Shown: positions 40,569 through 52,560, numbered from the stretch's first letter. The stretch is 64,000 nt of DNA from Betaproteobacteria bacterium (GCA_016704535.1 JADIZZ010000007.1:186001-250000), one strand, 5' to 3'. Made by a program: numbers and translations. Notes: generated from the sequence alone by a model not told the origin.

Positions 40569-43007
40569 TCAGCGCGTCGACTCCGGTGCGGCCAGCGCCG
40601 CCAACTGCCGCCGGGCGCGCGCCGTGGCGCGTTCGACGAGGTAGGCGCTTTCATAGGCGCGCAGGCGCCCGGTCTCGCACAGGCGCTTGAGCATGCGCTG
40701 CGTCAGCGACACCGTCTTCCGGTGGCGGCCGCCGTGGGTGAAGATGTAGAAGCTTCGCGCCGGGCTGATGTGCGTCAGCTTCACCTTCTGCCACTGGTCG
40801 TCGAGGTGCATCTGGTAGGCGAAGCCGATCTCCAGGTGATCGACCAGCGCACGGCCCTCGGTGGGTTCCGCCGGTTCGGTGGTGGCCGGCACGCCCGGCA
40901 GAGACGGTGTCGACGCCGCGGCTTCGGCCGCCTCGGCGGCTTCAGCCTGCGCGGTGATGTCGATGTCGACCTCGCCGTTCCAGTTCACGGCCGATTCCTG
41001 CACCAGGCCGACTCGCTGAGCCTCCTCGGCGCTGAAGTGCACTGCGGGCACTTCCTCGGTCAGCACGGGCAGGCTGACCGAGCGCATCTCCTCGCGGGAC
41101 GGTGGCGGCTTGCGCAGCGCGCCCTCCACCTGGCGCGCCATCAGGTTGATCTCGAGCTGGCTGCCGCTGGTGTTCTTCAGCGCCTCGGCATGGGCCGGCA
41201 TCAGCAGGCCGAAGAACTTGCGCCTGTCCGCCTCGGGCCAGGCGATGAGGTTCATGCCCTCGGTCAGTTCCTGCATCAGCTTGGGCAACTGGGCCAGGAA
41301 GGCCTTGCGCAACGCCGGCGTGGGCTTGGGCTGCACGCTGAGGTAGAGCTCGCGCCCGGCGGTGCGCAGGCGCTGAAGCAGCGCACCTTCGGCGCCGTCC
41401 TGCTCGGCGGCGCACAGCAGCACCTGGCTCCAGACCTGGCTGATGAAGTCGCGCAGGAAGGCCGGAGCCTGCAAACCCTTCAGATCGCCTTCGACGCGCT
41501 GGGCGTAGAGCTGGCGCAGCCGCTGCTGGTCTTCCTTCTCGGTCAGCAGCGCTGCGGTGGCGCCCTGGTCGGGACTGTCGCTGCCGGCCAGTTCGGCCGT
41601 AAAGGCCTCCAGCGCGGCCAGCTTCTGCTCGTACAGCTCGATCTGCTCGAAGTCGCCTTCCACCACCTCGTGGATCAGCGCCTTGACCTTGCCCAGGAAG
41701 GCCTGCGCGCCGGCCTCGCCGAAGTCTTCGAAGGCCGAGCCCAGCGAGGCGATGCGGTTGATGAATCGCCGCACGGGGTGCTTGCGCGACGAAAAGAAGC
41801 TGGGGTCGCCCAATGCCGCACGCAGCACCGGCAGTTGCAGGCGGGCGATCTGGCGCGCCATCTGCGGCGGCACCTTGGGGTCGGCCAGGATCTGGTCGAA
41901 GAGGAAGCCGATGACGTCGATCACCATGTGATCGAGCGTGCCGCGAGAGGCCTGGCGCAGTTCGTCGCGGTGGGCGTGGATCAGGTTGGGCGGCAGCGGT
42001 GCCGAGGCAGCGCCGTCGTCGCCGTAGGCACTGCTGTAGCTGCCATCGCCACCACCGGCGCTGCCGCCGCCGCCGTCGTAGGCCAGGCGGCGGATGAGCG
42101 ACATCAACACGGGGTCGACCTGGCCCAGCGCTGTGCCATGGTGGCCCGAGGACATGCCGCCGCGGCCGGTGGGCGCGCCGGCGCGCGTCGAAGAATCGAA
42201 GCCCGGGCCGCTGCGTCTGGCGCCTTCACCGGAGCCAGAGGCGATGCGCCCGCCCGGGCCGCGCTCGGCGCCCGAGGCATCGGCCAGGCCGCCGCCTTCG
42301 GTCTGGCCCCCGGCCTCGCCGCCGCCGCGCGCGGGCCGGTGGCGCACCATCATGCTCAGCGGTTGCACGCCGGCGCGCCGCAGGTCGGCCAGGATGTCGG
42401 CGTAGGTCTGGCGCAGCACGGCGTTCAGCGTGCGGCTGAACTCGTTGTTCAGCACCTTGCGCACCTCGGGCCGTTCAGACAGTGCGTCGACGCCGCGTAT
42501 CACGGCATACCCGACGATGTCGGGCCGCAGCGGGTTGCGGTCACGCTCGCCGCCAGCTTCGCCGAGCAGCGCGTTGACGTACCCCTCGAGCTCGCGCAGC
42601 TCCCACTCGCAGGCGTGGGCCACCTCCATGCCGAAGCGTTCGGCCGAGATCTGGGCCTCGACCTCCTTGTCCTCGACCAGACTGAGCGAACCCCAGTCGG
42701 TGATGGCCGCCGTCGCGCCTGGCATCGGACGAGACGAGCCCGCGTCGGTGCCGCCCTGCGGCCCCAGTTCGCGAAGCACGCGCTCGTCGAGCGCGTCGTT
42801 GAAGGTCAGCGCGAAGATGGCCGACTTGCGGTTGAGCTCGAACTGTGCCTCGAGCAGGCCATCGCGCTGGTAGGCATGGTGCGCGGCCAGGGCGGCCAGG
42901 CCGAGGCTCTCGACGGTGCGCTCGGCGGCCTGCCGCGCCGCCATCTTCAGGCGCTGGATGGCCGCCTCCAGCGGCGCAGGCAGGCGATGAATGGGGTTCG
43001 GCTTCAT
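40569..43007 (-). CDS. DUF1631 domain-containing protein
   Basis: An 812-aa protein of unknown function. Mostly helical regions are interrupted by a Gly-rich low-complexity linker (about residues 255-345, GGGGSAGGGDGSYSS). The C-terminal YQMHLDDQWQKVKLTHISPA, then RSFYIFTHGGRHRKTVSLTQ and MLKRLCETGRLRAYE, fits the end of DUF1631 proteins, which recur in beta- and gammaproteobacteria. An Ala/Glu stretch AQAEAAEAAEAAAS precedes it. The start at 43007 (MKPNPIHRLPAPLEAAIQ) is chosen; an upstream start lacks similarity. A link to cyclic-di-GMP signalling has been suggested for the PilZ-like C-terminus and cannot be judged here. Confidence 0.82.
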   Translation of the reverse strand: MKPNPIHRLPAPLEAAIQRLKMAARQAAERTVESLGLAALAAHHAYQRDGLLEAQFELNRKSAIFALTFNDALDERVLRELGPQGGTDAGSSRPMPGATAAITDWGSLSLVEDKEVEAQISAERFGMEVAHACEWELRELEGYVNALLGEAGGERDRNPLRPDIVGYAVIRGVDALSERPEVRKVLNNEFSRTLNAVLRQTYADILADLRRAGVQPLSMMVRHRPARGGGEAGGQTEGGGLADASGAERGPGGRIASGSGEGARRSGPGFDSSTRAGAPTGRGGMSSGHHGTALGQVDPVLMSLIRRLAYDGGGGSAGGGDGSYSSAYGDDGAASAPLPPNLIHAHRDELRQASRGTLDHMVIDVIGFLFDQILADPKVPPQMARQIARLQLPVLRAALGDPSFFSSRKHPVRRFINRIASLGSAFEDFGEAGAQAFLGKVKALIHEVVEGDFEQIELYEQKLAALEAFTAELAGSDSPDQGATAALLTEKEDQQRLRQLYAQRVEGDLKGLQAPAFLRDFISQVWSQVLLCAAEQDGAEGALLQRLRTAGRELYLSVQPKPTPALRKAFLAQLPKLMQELTEGMNLIAWPEADRRKFFGLLMPAHAEALKNTSGSQLEINLMARQVEGALRKPPPSREEMRSVSLPVLTEEVPAVHFSAEEAQRVGLVQESAVNWNGEVDIDITAQAEAAEAAEAAASTPSLPGVPATTEPAEPTEGRALVDHLEIGFAYQMHLDDQWQKVKLTHISPARSFYIFTHGGRHRKTVSLTQRMLKRLCETGRLRAYESAYLVERATARARRQLAALAAPESTR

Positions 43008-43103
43008 GAGGGGCAAGGTTGTCGGAAGGCAACCCGGGGGGATGCTTTCAAGTATGCGGCATCCCCCTGCCACCCGCAGGCGCCGGGCCTGCCAGTTTCA
43101 GGC

Positions 43104-43523
43104 CTACTTCTTCAGCGCGTCACGAATCTCGCGCAGCAGCAACACGTCTTCGGGTGTCGGCGCCGGTGCGGCGGGCGGCGGCGGCGGGGCTTCGCGCTTC
43201 AGGCGGTTCATCTGCTTGATCATCAGGAAGATGATGAAGGCCAGGATGACGAAATTGATCAGGATGGTGATGAAGCTGCCGTAGGCGAACACCGCGCCGG
43301 CCTTCTTGGCCTCGACCAGCGTGGTGGCGGTCTGCCCCGACAGCGGGAAGAAGTAGTTGCTGAAGTCCAGCCCGCCGAAGATCTTGCCGACGATGGGCAT
43401 GATGATGTCGCCAACCAGCGAATCGACGATCTTGCCGAAAGCGCCACCGATGATCACGCCGACCGCGAGGTCCATGACGTTGCCTTTGAGGGCGAATTCC
43501 TTGAATTCCGAGCTGAAGCTCAT
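43104..43523 (-). CDS. mscL: Large-conductance mechanosensitive channel MscL
   Basis: A 139-aa homopentameric channel. The N-terminal helix SEFKEFALKGNVMDLAVGVI is followed by IGGAFGKIVDSLVGDIIMPI, then the periplasmic loop and the second helix ITILINFVILAFIIFLMIK. A cytoplasmic Pro-rich and charged tail (REAPPPPPAAPAPTPEDVLL) closes it. The start at 43523 (MSFSSEF) is preceded by AGGAG at a good distance. It protects cells from hypo-osmotic shock. Divergent from petA. Confidence 0.96.
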   Translation of the reverse strand: MSFSSEFKEFALKGNVMDLAVGVIIGGAFGKIVDSLVGDIIMPIVGKIFGGLDFSNYFFPLSGQTATTLVEAKKAGAVFAYGSFITILINFVILAFIIFLMIKQMNRLKREAPPPPPAAPAPTPEDVLLLREIRDALKK

Positions 43524-43720
43524 GTGATGCACTCCTGGGTTGTCTTTGCGTTATAGCGCGGCCTGCCCGCGGGCTGTCTTCGCGGGCCTCACGGTAGGTG
43601 CAGACCGCGGGCGCGTCAATGGCCGAGCGCGCTGCAGGGTGGCGGCCCGTCAGGCTGACGTAGGCGCCTCGGCTAGAATTCCGAGTTGATCCGAACTCCT
43701 GCAGCTTGCCGAGGAACCTC

Positions 43721-44329
43721 ATGAGCGACGCTACCGTCGAACCCACCGTCGACCAGAGCCGGCGCACCTGGATTGCCATCACCTGTGGCGCCGGCGCCGT
43801 GGGCGGGGCCGCAGTGGCCGTGCCCTTCGTCAGTACCTTTGCACCTTCCGAGCGGGCGCGCGCAGCCGGTGCACCAGTGCGGGTCGACATCAGCGCGCTG
43901 CAGCCGGGCGAAAAGATGACGGTCGAATGGCGCGGCAAGCCGGTGTGGATCGTGCGCCGCACGCCCGAGCAACTGGCCGCGCTGCCCAAGCTCGATCCGC
44001 AGCTGGCCGATCCCAATTCCGACCGCAAGGCGCTGCCCATGCCCGCGTACGCGAAGAATCCGGCGCGCGCGATCAAGCCGGAATTCTTCGTCGGTGTCGG
44101 CATCTGCCCGCACCTGGGGTGTTCACCGTCCGACAAGTTCCAGACCGGCGCCCAGCCTTCGCTGCCCGACGACTGGATGGGCGGGTTCTTCTGCCCCTGC
44201 CACGGCTCCACCTTCGACATGGCCGGCCGCGTGTACAAGAACAAGCCCTCGCCCGACAACCTGGAGGTACCGCCGCACATGTACCTCTCGGACACCACGC
44301 TCCTGATCGGCGAAGACAAGGCCGCCTGA
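43721..44329 (+). CDS. petA: Cytochrome bc1 Rieske iron-sulfur subunit
   Basis: A 202-aa subunit of ubiquinol-cytochrome c reductase. An N-terminal Tat-like stretch (QSRRTWIAITCGAGAVGGAA) serves as membrane anchor. The 2Fe-2S ligands are C129 and H131 in CPHLGC and C158 and H161 in CPCHGS, with C134/C160 as the disulfide. Start ATG at 43721 with GAGGA upstream. First of petABC; the genes are closely spaced and form the bc1 complex that feeds cytochrome c. Confidence 0.97.
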   Translation: MSDATVEPTVDQSRRTWIAITCGAGAVGGAAVAVPFVSTFAPSERARAAGAPVRVDISALQPGEKMTVEWRGKPVWIVRRTPEQLAALPKLDPQLADPNSDRKALPMPAYAKNPARAIKPEFFVGVGICPHLGCSPSDKFQTGAQPSLPDDWMGGFFCPCHGSTFDMAGRVYKNKPSPDNLEVPPHMYLSDTTLLIGEDKAA

Positions 44330-44371
44330 GCCGCCAAGTCTCGGCAGTAAACCCAGAATCTCGAGGTCAAG

Positions 44372-45778
44372 ATGGCTGAATTCAAGGAAGCGCCTGCCGG
44401 TTCGTCGGCATTGACGCAAGGCACGGTGTGGCTCGAGAACCGGTTTCCGACCCTGTTCTCGGCCTACAAGGTTCACCTCTCGGAGTACTACGCTCCGAAG
44501 AACATGAACTTCTGGTATTTCTTCGGCAGCCTCTCGCTGCTGGTGCTGGTGATCCAGATCGTCACGGGCATCTTCCTCGTGATGCACTACAAGCCCGACG
44601 CGGCCAAGGCCTTCGAGTCGGTCGAGTACATCATGCGCGACGTGCCCTGGGGCTGGCTGGTGCGCTACATGCACTCCACCGGGGCCAGCGCCTTCTTCGT
44701 CTGCGTCTACCTGCACATGTGGCGCGGCATGATCTACGGCAGCTACCAGAAGCCGCGCGAACTGGTCTGGATCTTCGGCGTGGCCATCTTCCTGTGCCTG
44801 ATGGCCGAGGCCTTCATGGGCTACCTGCTGCCCTGGGGCCAGATGAGCTACTGGGGCGCCCAGGTCATCATCAACCTGTTCGCCGCCATCCCCTTCATCG
44901 GCCCCGACCTGGCGCTGCTGATCCGCGGCGACTTCGTCGTCGGCGACGCCACGCTGAACCGCTTCTTCGCCTTCCACGTCATCGCCGTGCCGCTGGTGCT
45001 GCTGGGCCTGGTGGTGGCCCACCTGCTGGCGCTGCACGACGTGGGTTCGAACAACCCCGACGGCGTCGAGATCAAGGCCAAGAAGGACCCGAAGACCGGC
45101 ATCCCGCTCGACGGCATTCCCTTCCACCCCTACTACACGGTGCACGACATCGTCGGCGTCTCGGTGTTCCTGATGATCTTCACTGCCATCATCTTCTTCG
45201 CGCCCGAGTTCGGCGGCTACTTCCTCGAGTACAACAACTTCATCCCGGCCGACCCGCTGAAGACGCCGCTGCACATCGCGCCGGTGTGGTACTTCACGCC
45301 GTACTACTCGATGCTGCGCGCCGTCACCGACGACTTCGTCAACGTGCTGGCCGGCCTGGTGTGCGTGGCGGGCATCCTGGCCTTTCTGAAGGGCGGTTTC
45401 AGCGGCCTGTGGAAGTTCGCGCCGCTGGCGGGCGCGCTGGTGCTGGCCGTGCTGCTGAAGACCTTCGACGCCAAGTTCTGGGGCGTGGTGGTGATGGGCG
45501 TGGCGGTGATGGTCCTGTTCCCGCTGCCCTGGCTCGACCGCAGCCCGGTGAAGTCCATCCGCTACCGGCCGAGCTGGAACAAGGTGCTCTACGGCGTGTT
45601 CATCGTCAATTTCGTCGTGCTGGGCTACCTGGGTGTGAAGCCGCCTTCGGACGTCGGCACGTTCGTGTCGCAGGCCGGCACGCTGTTCTACTTCGGTTTC
45701 TTCCTGCTGATGCCCTGGTGGAGCCGCATCGGTGAATTCAAGGCCGTGCCCGACCGCGTGGTCTTCAAGGCCCACTAA
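44372..45778 (+). CDS. petB: Cytochrome b of the bc1 complex
   Basis: A 468-aa membrane subunit. Heme-binding His residues are in the second and fourth helices (YMHSTGASAFFVCVYLHM and FAFHVIAVPLVLLGLVVAHL). The Qo-site PEWY-type motif reads PVWYFTPYYSML here (the residues PVWY replace PEWY). About eight membrane helices are visible, plus a C-terminal extension of two. Start ATG at 44372. The normal partner genes petA and petC flank it. Confidence 0.96.
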   Translation: MAEFKEAPAGSSALTQGTVWLENRFPTLFSAYKVHLSEYYAPKNMNFWYFFGSLSLLVLVIQIVTGIFLVMHYKPDAAKAFESVEYIMRDVPWGWLVRYMHSTGASAFFVCVYLHMWRGMIYGSYQKPRELVWIFGVAIFLCLMAEAFMGYLLPWGQMSYWGAQVIINLFAAIPFIGPDLALLIRGDFVVGDATLNRFFAFHVIAVPLVLLGLVVAHLLALHDVGSNNPDGVEIKAKKDPKTGIPLDGIPFHPYYTVHDIVGVSVFLMIFTAIIFFAPEFGGYFLEYNNFIPADPLKTPLHIAPVWYFTPYYSMLRAVTDDFVNVLAGLVCVAGILAFLKGGFSGLWKFAPLAGALVLAVLLKTFDAKFWGVVVMGVAVMVLFPLPWLDRSPVKSIRYRPSWNKVLYGVFIVNFVVLGYLGVKPPSDVGTFVSQAGTLFYFGFFLLMPWWSRIGEFKAVPDRVVFKAH

Positions 45779-45800
45779 GCGTCCGGCGGAGCTCTCGTTC

Positions 45801-46571
45801 ATGAAAAAGCTGATCCTGTCTCTCTTCGCTGCACTGATGTTTTGTGGCCAAGCCCAGGCCGCCGGCGGTGGCGTGGCCTGGGACAAGTTCCCGACCGAGC
45901 GCGCCAACGACATGGCCGCGCTGCAGAACGGCGCCAAGCTGTTCGCCAACTACTGCCTGAACTGCCACGCCGCGGCCTTCATGCGCTACAACCGGCTGCG
46001 CGACATCGGCCTGACCGAAGACCAGATCAGCGCCAACCTGATCTTCACCGGCACCAAGGTCGGCGACACCATGCAGACCGCGCTGTCGCCCAAGGACGCC
46101 AAGGCCTGGTTCGGCGCGCAGCCGCCCGACCTGACGCTGATCGCCCGCTCGCGCTCGGCGGCCGGACAGGGCAGCGGTGCCGACTACCTCTACACCTACC
46201 TGCGCACCTACTACCGCGACGAGACCAAGGCCACCGGCTGGAACAACCTGGCCTTCCCGAACGTCGGCATGCCGCACGTGCTGTGGGAGCTGCAAGGCCA
46301 GCAGCGTGCCATCTACGCCGACGAGAAGGATCCCCACGACGCGGCCAAGACGCTGCACGTCTTCAAGGGTTTCGAGGCCATCACGCCGGGTACGATGAGC
46401 ACGGCCGAGTACAACCACGCCGTGGCGGACCTGGTGGCCTTCCTGCACTGGATGAGCGAACCCAATCGGGCCGACCGCGTGCGCCTGGGCGTGTGGGTGC
46501 TGATCTTCCTGAGCATCTTCACGGTGATCGCCTGGCGCCTGAACGCGGCGTTCTGGAAGGACATCAAGTAG
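45801..46571 (+). CDS. petC: Cytochrome c1 of the bc1 complex
   Basis: A 256-aa subunit. Signal peptide KKLILSLFAALMFCGQAQA; heme site C52-L-N-C55-H56; the Met ligand is likely in FPNVGMPHVLW. A C-terminal membrane helix is RLGVWVLIFLSIFTVIAWRL. Start ATG at 45801 with CGGAG upstream. A strong terminator follows, so petABC is one transcription unit. Confidence 0.95.
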   Translation: MKKLILSLFAALMFCGQAQAAGGGVAWDKFPTERANDMAALQNGAKLFANYCLNCHAAAFMRYNRLRDIGLTEDQISANLIFTGTKVGDTMQTALSPKDAKAWFGAQPPDLTLIARSRSAAGQGSGADYLYTYLRTYYRDETKATGWNNLAFPNVGMPHVLWELQGQQRAIYADEKDPHDAAKTLHVFKGFEAITPGTMSTAEYNHAVADLVAFLHWMSEPNRADRVRLGVWVLIFLSIFTVIAWRLNAAFWKDIK

Positions 46572-46609
46572 GGCTACGCGCAGGGTCGGGGCGCGCCTCG
46601 GGCCTGCAG

Positions 46610-46648
46610 CGCAGTGGGAGCCGTTCGGCCCCACTGCGTTTTGTTTTT
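46610..46648 (+). terminator. Rho-independent terminator after petABC
   Basis: CGCAGTGGG (46610-46618) pairs with CCCACTGCG (46630-46638). The loop itself can form AGCCG/CGGC pairs. The run TTTTGTTTTT follows. Confidence 0.88.
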
Positions 46649-46701
46649 GGGACACTGCCGTCCCCTGCTGGCAGATTGAAGATCTAGAAAGGCCTGACGC
46701 C

Positions 46702-47313
46702 ATGATGGTGCTGTACTCCGGAACGACCTGTCCCTATTCGCACCGCTGCCGCTTCGTGCTGTTCGAGAAGGGCATGGACTTCGAGATCCGCGACGTCGAC
46801 ATCTTCGCCAAGCCCGAAGACATCGCGTTGATGAACCCGTACAACGAGGTGCCCATCCTGGTGGAGCGCGACCTCATCCTGTACGAGTCGCACATCATCA
46901 ATGAGTACATCGACGAGCGCTTCCCGCATCCGCAACTGATGCCGGGCGACCCGGTGGCGCGCGCACGCGTGCGGCTGTTCCTCTTCAATTTCGAGAAGGA
47001 ACTGTTCAGCAACGTCAACCTGCTGGAAGGCCGCAGCGTCAAGGCGACCGAAAAGCAGATGGAAAAGGCCCGCGACCAGATCCGCGACCGCCTGACGCAG
47101 CTGGCGCCCATCTTCCTGAAGAACAAGTACATGCTGGGCGACGACTTCAGCATGCTCGACGTGGCCATCGCGCCGCTGCTGTGGCGCCTGGACTACTACG
47201 GCATCGACCTCAGCAAGAACGCCGTGCCGCTGCTGAAGTACGCCGAGCGCATCTTCTCGCGCCCGGCCTACATCGAAGCGCTGACGCCTTCCGAGAAGGT
47301 GATGCGCAAGTAG
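46702..47313 (+). CDS. sspA: Stringent starvation protein A (GST fold)
   Basis: A 203-aa protein with a glutathione-S-transferase fold. The thioredoxin half starts MVLYSGTTCPYSHRCRFVLF and includes NPYNEVPILVERDLILYESH; a helical C-terminal half follows (MLGDDFSMLDVAIAPLLWRL). SspA binds RNA polymerase and regulates stress and virulence genes, and usually lacks GST activity. Its place after petABC and before sspB is a conserved proteobacterial order. The start at 46702 may be the first or second Met. Confidence 0.95.
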   Translation: MMVLYSGTTCPYSHRCRFVLFEKGMDFEIRDVDIFAKPEDIALMNPYNEVPILVERDLILYESHIINEYIDERFPHPQLMPGDPVARARVRLFLFNFEKELFSNVNLLEGRSVKATEKQMEKARDQIRDRLTQLAPIFLKNKYMLGDDFSMLDVAIAPLLWRLDYYGIDLSKNAVPLLKYAERIFSRPAYIEALTPSEKVMRK

Positions 47314-47325
47314 GCGCCGAGGGCC

Positions 47326-47832
47326 ATGGTCGACAGCGCGGACAACCAGGGCACCTCCACCCGCCCGTACCTGCTGCGGGCGCTGCACGACTGGTGCACC
47401 GACAACGGCTTCACGCCGTATCTCGCGGTCTATGTCGGCCCGGGCGTGCAGGTGCCGATGGAGTACGTGAAGAACAACGAGATCGTGCTCAACGTCGGCT
47501 TCGAGGCCACCTCGGGGCTGCAGCTGGGCAACGAGTTCATCGAGTTCAAGGCGCGCTTCGGCGGCGTGGCGCGCGAGATCCGCGTGCCGGTCGATCATGT
47601 CGTGGCCATCTACGCGCGCGAGAACGGCCAGGGCATGGCCTTCCCCGTGCCCACCGAAGCCGGTGTGCGCGCCGAGGCCACGGCCGAATCGACGCCGATT
47701 CGCGGCTTGCGGCTGGCCAGCAGCGAGGTCGCCCAGGCATCACCGCCCGCGCCGCCCGAGCCCCCCAAGGACACCCCACCCGAGCCCGCGGGCCCCGGCG
47801 GCGGGCGGCCTGCGCTCAAGCGCGTCAAGTAG
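47326..47832 (+). CDS. sspB: ClpXP adaptor SspB
   Basis: A 168-aa adaptor that delivers ssrA-tagged proteins to ClpXP. The N-terminal domain has STRPYLLRALHDWCTDNGFT, TPYLAVYV and NVGFEATSGLQLGNEFIEFKARFGG (given in part). A disordered Pro-rich tail follows, ending in RPALKRVK, the ClpX-binding motif typical of SspB C-termini. It lies 12 bases after sspA, so they share a transcript. Confidence 0.95.
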   Translation: MVDSADNQGTSTRPYLLRALHDWCTDNGFTPYLAVYVGPGVQVPMEYVKNNEIVLNVGFEATSGLQLGNEFIEFKARFGGVAREIRVPVDHVVAIYARENGQGMAFPVPTEAGVRAEATAESTPIRGLRLASSEVAQASPPAPPEPPKDTPPEPAGPGGGRPALKRVK

Positions 47833-47850
47833 CGCCGCTTCGGCACTACC

Positions 47851-47856
47851 TACAAT
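47851..47856 (+). promoter_or_regulatory. -10 box of tRNA-Thr
   Basis: TACAAT at 47851-47856, 10 bases before the tRNA. No clear -35 is seen. Confidence 0.45.
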
Positions 47857-47865
47857 TGATTTCTT

Positions 47866-47941
47866 GCCGGCTTAGCTCAGTTGGTAGAGCACCCGCCTTG
47901 TAAGCGGAAGGTCATCCGTTCGACTCGGATAGCCGGCACCA
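47866..47941 (+). tRNA. tRNA-Thr (anticodon TGT)
   Basis: A 76-base cloverleaf. Acceptor GCCGGCT pairs with AGCCGGC, the D-arm is GCTCAGTTGGTAGAGC, and the anticodon loop CTTGTAA gives TGT. The T-arm is ATCCG-TTCGACT-CGGAT and the CCA is encoded. There is no sign of an integrated element at its 3' end. Confidence 0.95.
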
Positions 47942-47975
47942 CCGTGTGTCGCGAACCCCGCCCGTGTGGCCGGGC

Positions 47976-48284
47976 TCACCCCCGGGGCAGCACCTTGATC
48001 TTGATCGGTGGCCCGCGCCAGCCACGTTCACGCAGCGCGTCGTCCAGCGCCGGCAGCATCTGTCGCAGCTTGGCCGCGGCTGCGGCGTGCGAAACGAGCA
48101 GTACCCACGCACTGTCGTCCAACGGGCCGGCCCGAATGCCGCCGGCCAGGCCGGGTGGGAACAGGGGAGCGATGGCCTCCAGCCTGGCCTTCGATTCCTG
48201 CATCCGCTGCAGCAGACTGCTCAGCGGTTCGCTGCGGCCCAGGGCGGCGGCGACGGTCTGGTCCTTGAGGCCCGGATGGTTCAT
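47976..48284 (-). CDS. DciA-like DUF721 protein
   Basis: A 102-aa protein. It has ALGRSEPLSSLLQRMQESKA at the N-terminus and a DUF721-like body, SAWVLLVSHAAAAAKLRQML, then PALDDALRERGWRGPPIKIKVLP. DUF721/DciA proteins load the replicative helicase in bacteria lacking DnaC. The fold and the position directly next to secA (a common proteobacterial neighbourhood) support the call; similarity is short, so a divergent form is possible. Convergent with tRNA-Thr. Confidence 0.7.
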   Translation of the reverse strand: MNHPGLKDQTVAAALGRSEPLSSLLQRMQESKARLEAIAPLFPPGLAGGIRAGPLDDSAWVLLVSHAAAAAKLRQMLPALDDALRERGWRGPPIKIKVLPRG

Positions 48285-48619
48285 CAGGGGGTGAGTCTAA
48301 GTGGCTCGTCGCGAAGAGCCGCGCAGCCGGCTTGATGGGGTGCTGATGCTGCGGCCGGCGGGCCGGCCGCTGGCGCGGCTGTGTACCCGCATGCGTACCA
48401 GGGCCGGGTGATAAACTTCGACGCTTTGTTTTCGACGCTGCAGCGCCGAGTCGGGCTGCGCCACAGGCGCCCGCCGGACGGTGTTGCAGGCCGGCGCAGC
48501 GCCCCCACATGAACTCGCTCATGCCTGTCGGTCCCGATGCCGGGCCCGCCTGGTGCCGCCGATGCGCGTGGTCGCCGCACCTCCCGCACCGCCCCTGAAC
48601 CCCGAGAGCCCGACGCCGC
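48285..48619. other. Upstream region of secA, no gene seen
   Basis: 335 bases between divergent dciA-like and secA. A perfect hairpin GCGGCCGG/CCGGCCGC (48351-48370) lies in the first third. GTGATAAACTT near 48,410 could contain a -10 (GATAAA). No secM-like or other leader ORF with a clear ribosome site is visible. Confidence 0.4.
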
Positions 48620-51367
<2,748 letters not shown>

Positions 51368-51389
51368 GCGCGGCGCGGGCGACGGGTAC

Positions 51390-51863
51390 ATGGCGCCCCC
51401 TTCGCGATCTGCGTGCACCCGGCCGCGTCATCGTTGGGCTGCCTGCATCGTGGCATTCGTCGGCATGGCGCTGGTTGCACCGGCCGCCGCCGTCGACTTG
51501 CGCGCTGTGCCCGTGCCTCTCGAACCGGCCCTGCGCAGCGGCAAGGTCGCACTGGCCGCGGGCGAAGTCGTGGCCCAGCCGGCGCTTGAACAGGCGCTGC
51601 GTACCGATGCCGCCCTGCTTTGGCAGCGCGGCGACGGCGGCGCCGGTCTTTCGGTCGCCTTCCAGGCCGTGACCTGGCGTGACGGCGCGCTGGGCTGCCC
51701 CCAGCCCGACCGGATGTACACGCAGGCACTGGTCTCAGGCTGGCGTGTGCTGGTCTCGGACGACACCCGACGCGTCAGCTACCACGCCAGCCGTTCTGGC
51801 TTCTGGCTGCTGTGTCCGGCAGACCGGTCGCACCCCCCGCTGCCCGACGACGCCACGCGCTGA
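51390..51863 (+). CDS. Hypothetical exported protein
   Basis: A 157-aa product with an N-terminal signal segment (AACIVAFVGMALVAPAAAV). The body has an acidic/Ala-rich stretch and a distinctive end: GALGCPQPDRMYTQALVSGW, RVLVSDDTRRVSYHASRSGF and WLLCP. Two Cys residues may form a disulfide. No family is assigned, though the LGCPQPD...YTQ...YH pattern recurs in exported proteobacterial proteins of unknown function. It starts 22 bases after secA on the same strand. Confidence 0.6.
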   Translation: MAPPSRSACTRPRHRWAACIVAFVGMALVAPAAAVDLRAVPVPLEPALRSGKVALAAGEVVAQPALEQALRTDAALLWQRGDGGAGLSVAFQAVTWRDGALGCPQPDRMYTQALVSGWRVLVSDDTRRVSYHASRSGFWLLCPADRSHPPLPDDATR

Positions 51864-52117
51864 GCCGCCGGCCCATAGCGACCGGGTCGTGTCCCCGCGC
51901 ATGCTGGCCGTGCCCGCCCGGTCGAGTCCCCGCCGCATGCGGGTAAACGTGCCCCGGGACACGGGGGATTGCCGGCGCCCGCAGGCTCTGGTTATCGTGC
52001 CGTCTACGGGGACTGTCCCATGACATGCGCCCGGAGCGCCCCGCCCTCGTCTGGCCGGTTGGCTACTGCGGGCGGTGTGATCTTTACCACCCATCAAGAC
52101 CTTCGAAAGGCAACTTC
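51864..52117. other. Intergenic region before the metalloprotease pair
   Basis: No gene. A palindrome CCGCATGCGG (51933-51942) and a GTTATCGT sequence (near 51,990) that could be a -10 are seen. It probably holds the promoter of the next two genes. Confidence 0.35.
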
Positions 52118-52555
52118 ATGAATCACGGATGGCATTTGCGAGCGTTGATGCTCGGTATCAGTGGCACGTGTGTGCTGGCTACTGCCCAGGCGCACGAAGC
52201 CCAGGGCGTGAAGCCAGCCGAAGCGGCACCCGTCGCCGGTGAGGCGCAGGCCCTGCGTGCCGTGCGCGACAAGGCCACGGGCCGGCTGCGTGCACCGGAC
52301 GCCGACGAAGCCGCGGCCATGGATGCCGCCGAACGGGCCAGCCGCAAGGCACGCGGCCTGCCGGAGGTGGCGGGTTTGCAGCCCGTGGTCGTGGTTCGCC
52401 ACGCCAGCGGCATGATGAGCGCCAAGCTCGGCTCGGACCAGCTGATGACACTCAGGGGCGAACGCCAGGCCGATGGATCGGTGCGCCGCGTCCACGCCGA
52501 CGGCACAAGCCACGACCGTGCGCCCGCCGCACGCGACAACCGTCCGACGGAGTGA
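52118..52555 (+). CDS. Small secreted protein paired with a metalloprotease
   Basis: A 145-aa exported protein with signal peptide LRALMLGISGTCVLATAQAH. The mature part has LRAVRDKATGRLRAPDADEA, a helix of Ala/Arg and VVVVRHASGMMSAKLGSDQL. A short Asp/Arg-rich tail follows. Proteins with the RDKATGRLRAP pattern occur directly upstream of PA-domain proteases in other proteobacteria, so it may be an inhibitor, chaperone or partner of the next gene product (inference). It ends 5 bases before the next gene's ATG. Confidence 0.6.
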   Translation: MNHGWHLRALMLGISGTCVLATAQAHEAQGVKPAEAAPVAGEAQALRAVRDKATGRLRAPDADEAAAMDAAERASRKARGLPEVAGLQPVVVVRHASGMMSAKLGSDQLMTLRGERQADGSVRRVHADGTSHDRAPAARDNRPTE

Positions 52556-52560
52556 CCCTC

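Noticed and set aside
40470..43556. 1028-codon plus-strand open frame opposite the DUF1631 gene
   Set aside because: His/Gln/Arg/Gly-rich translation with no domains; it is the complement of a gene with normal codon usage on the other strand.
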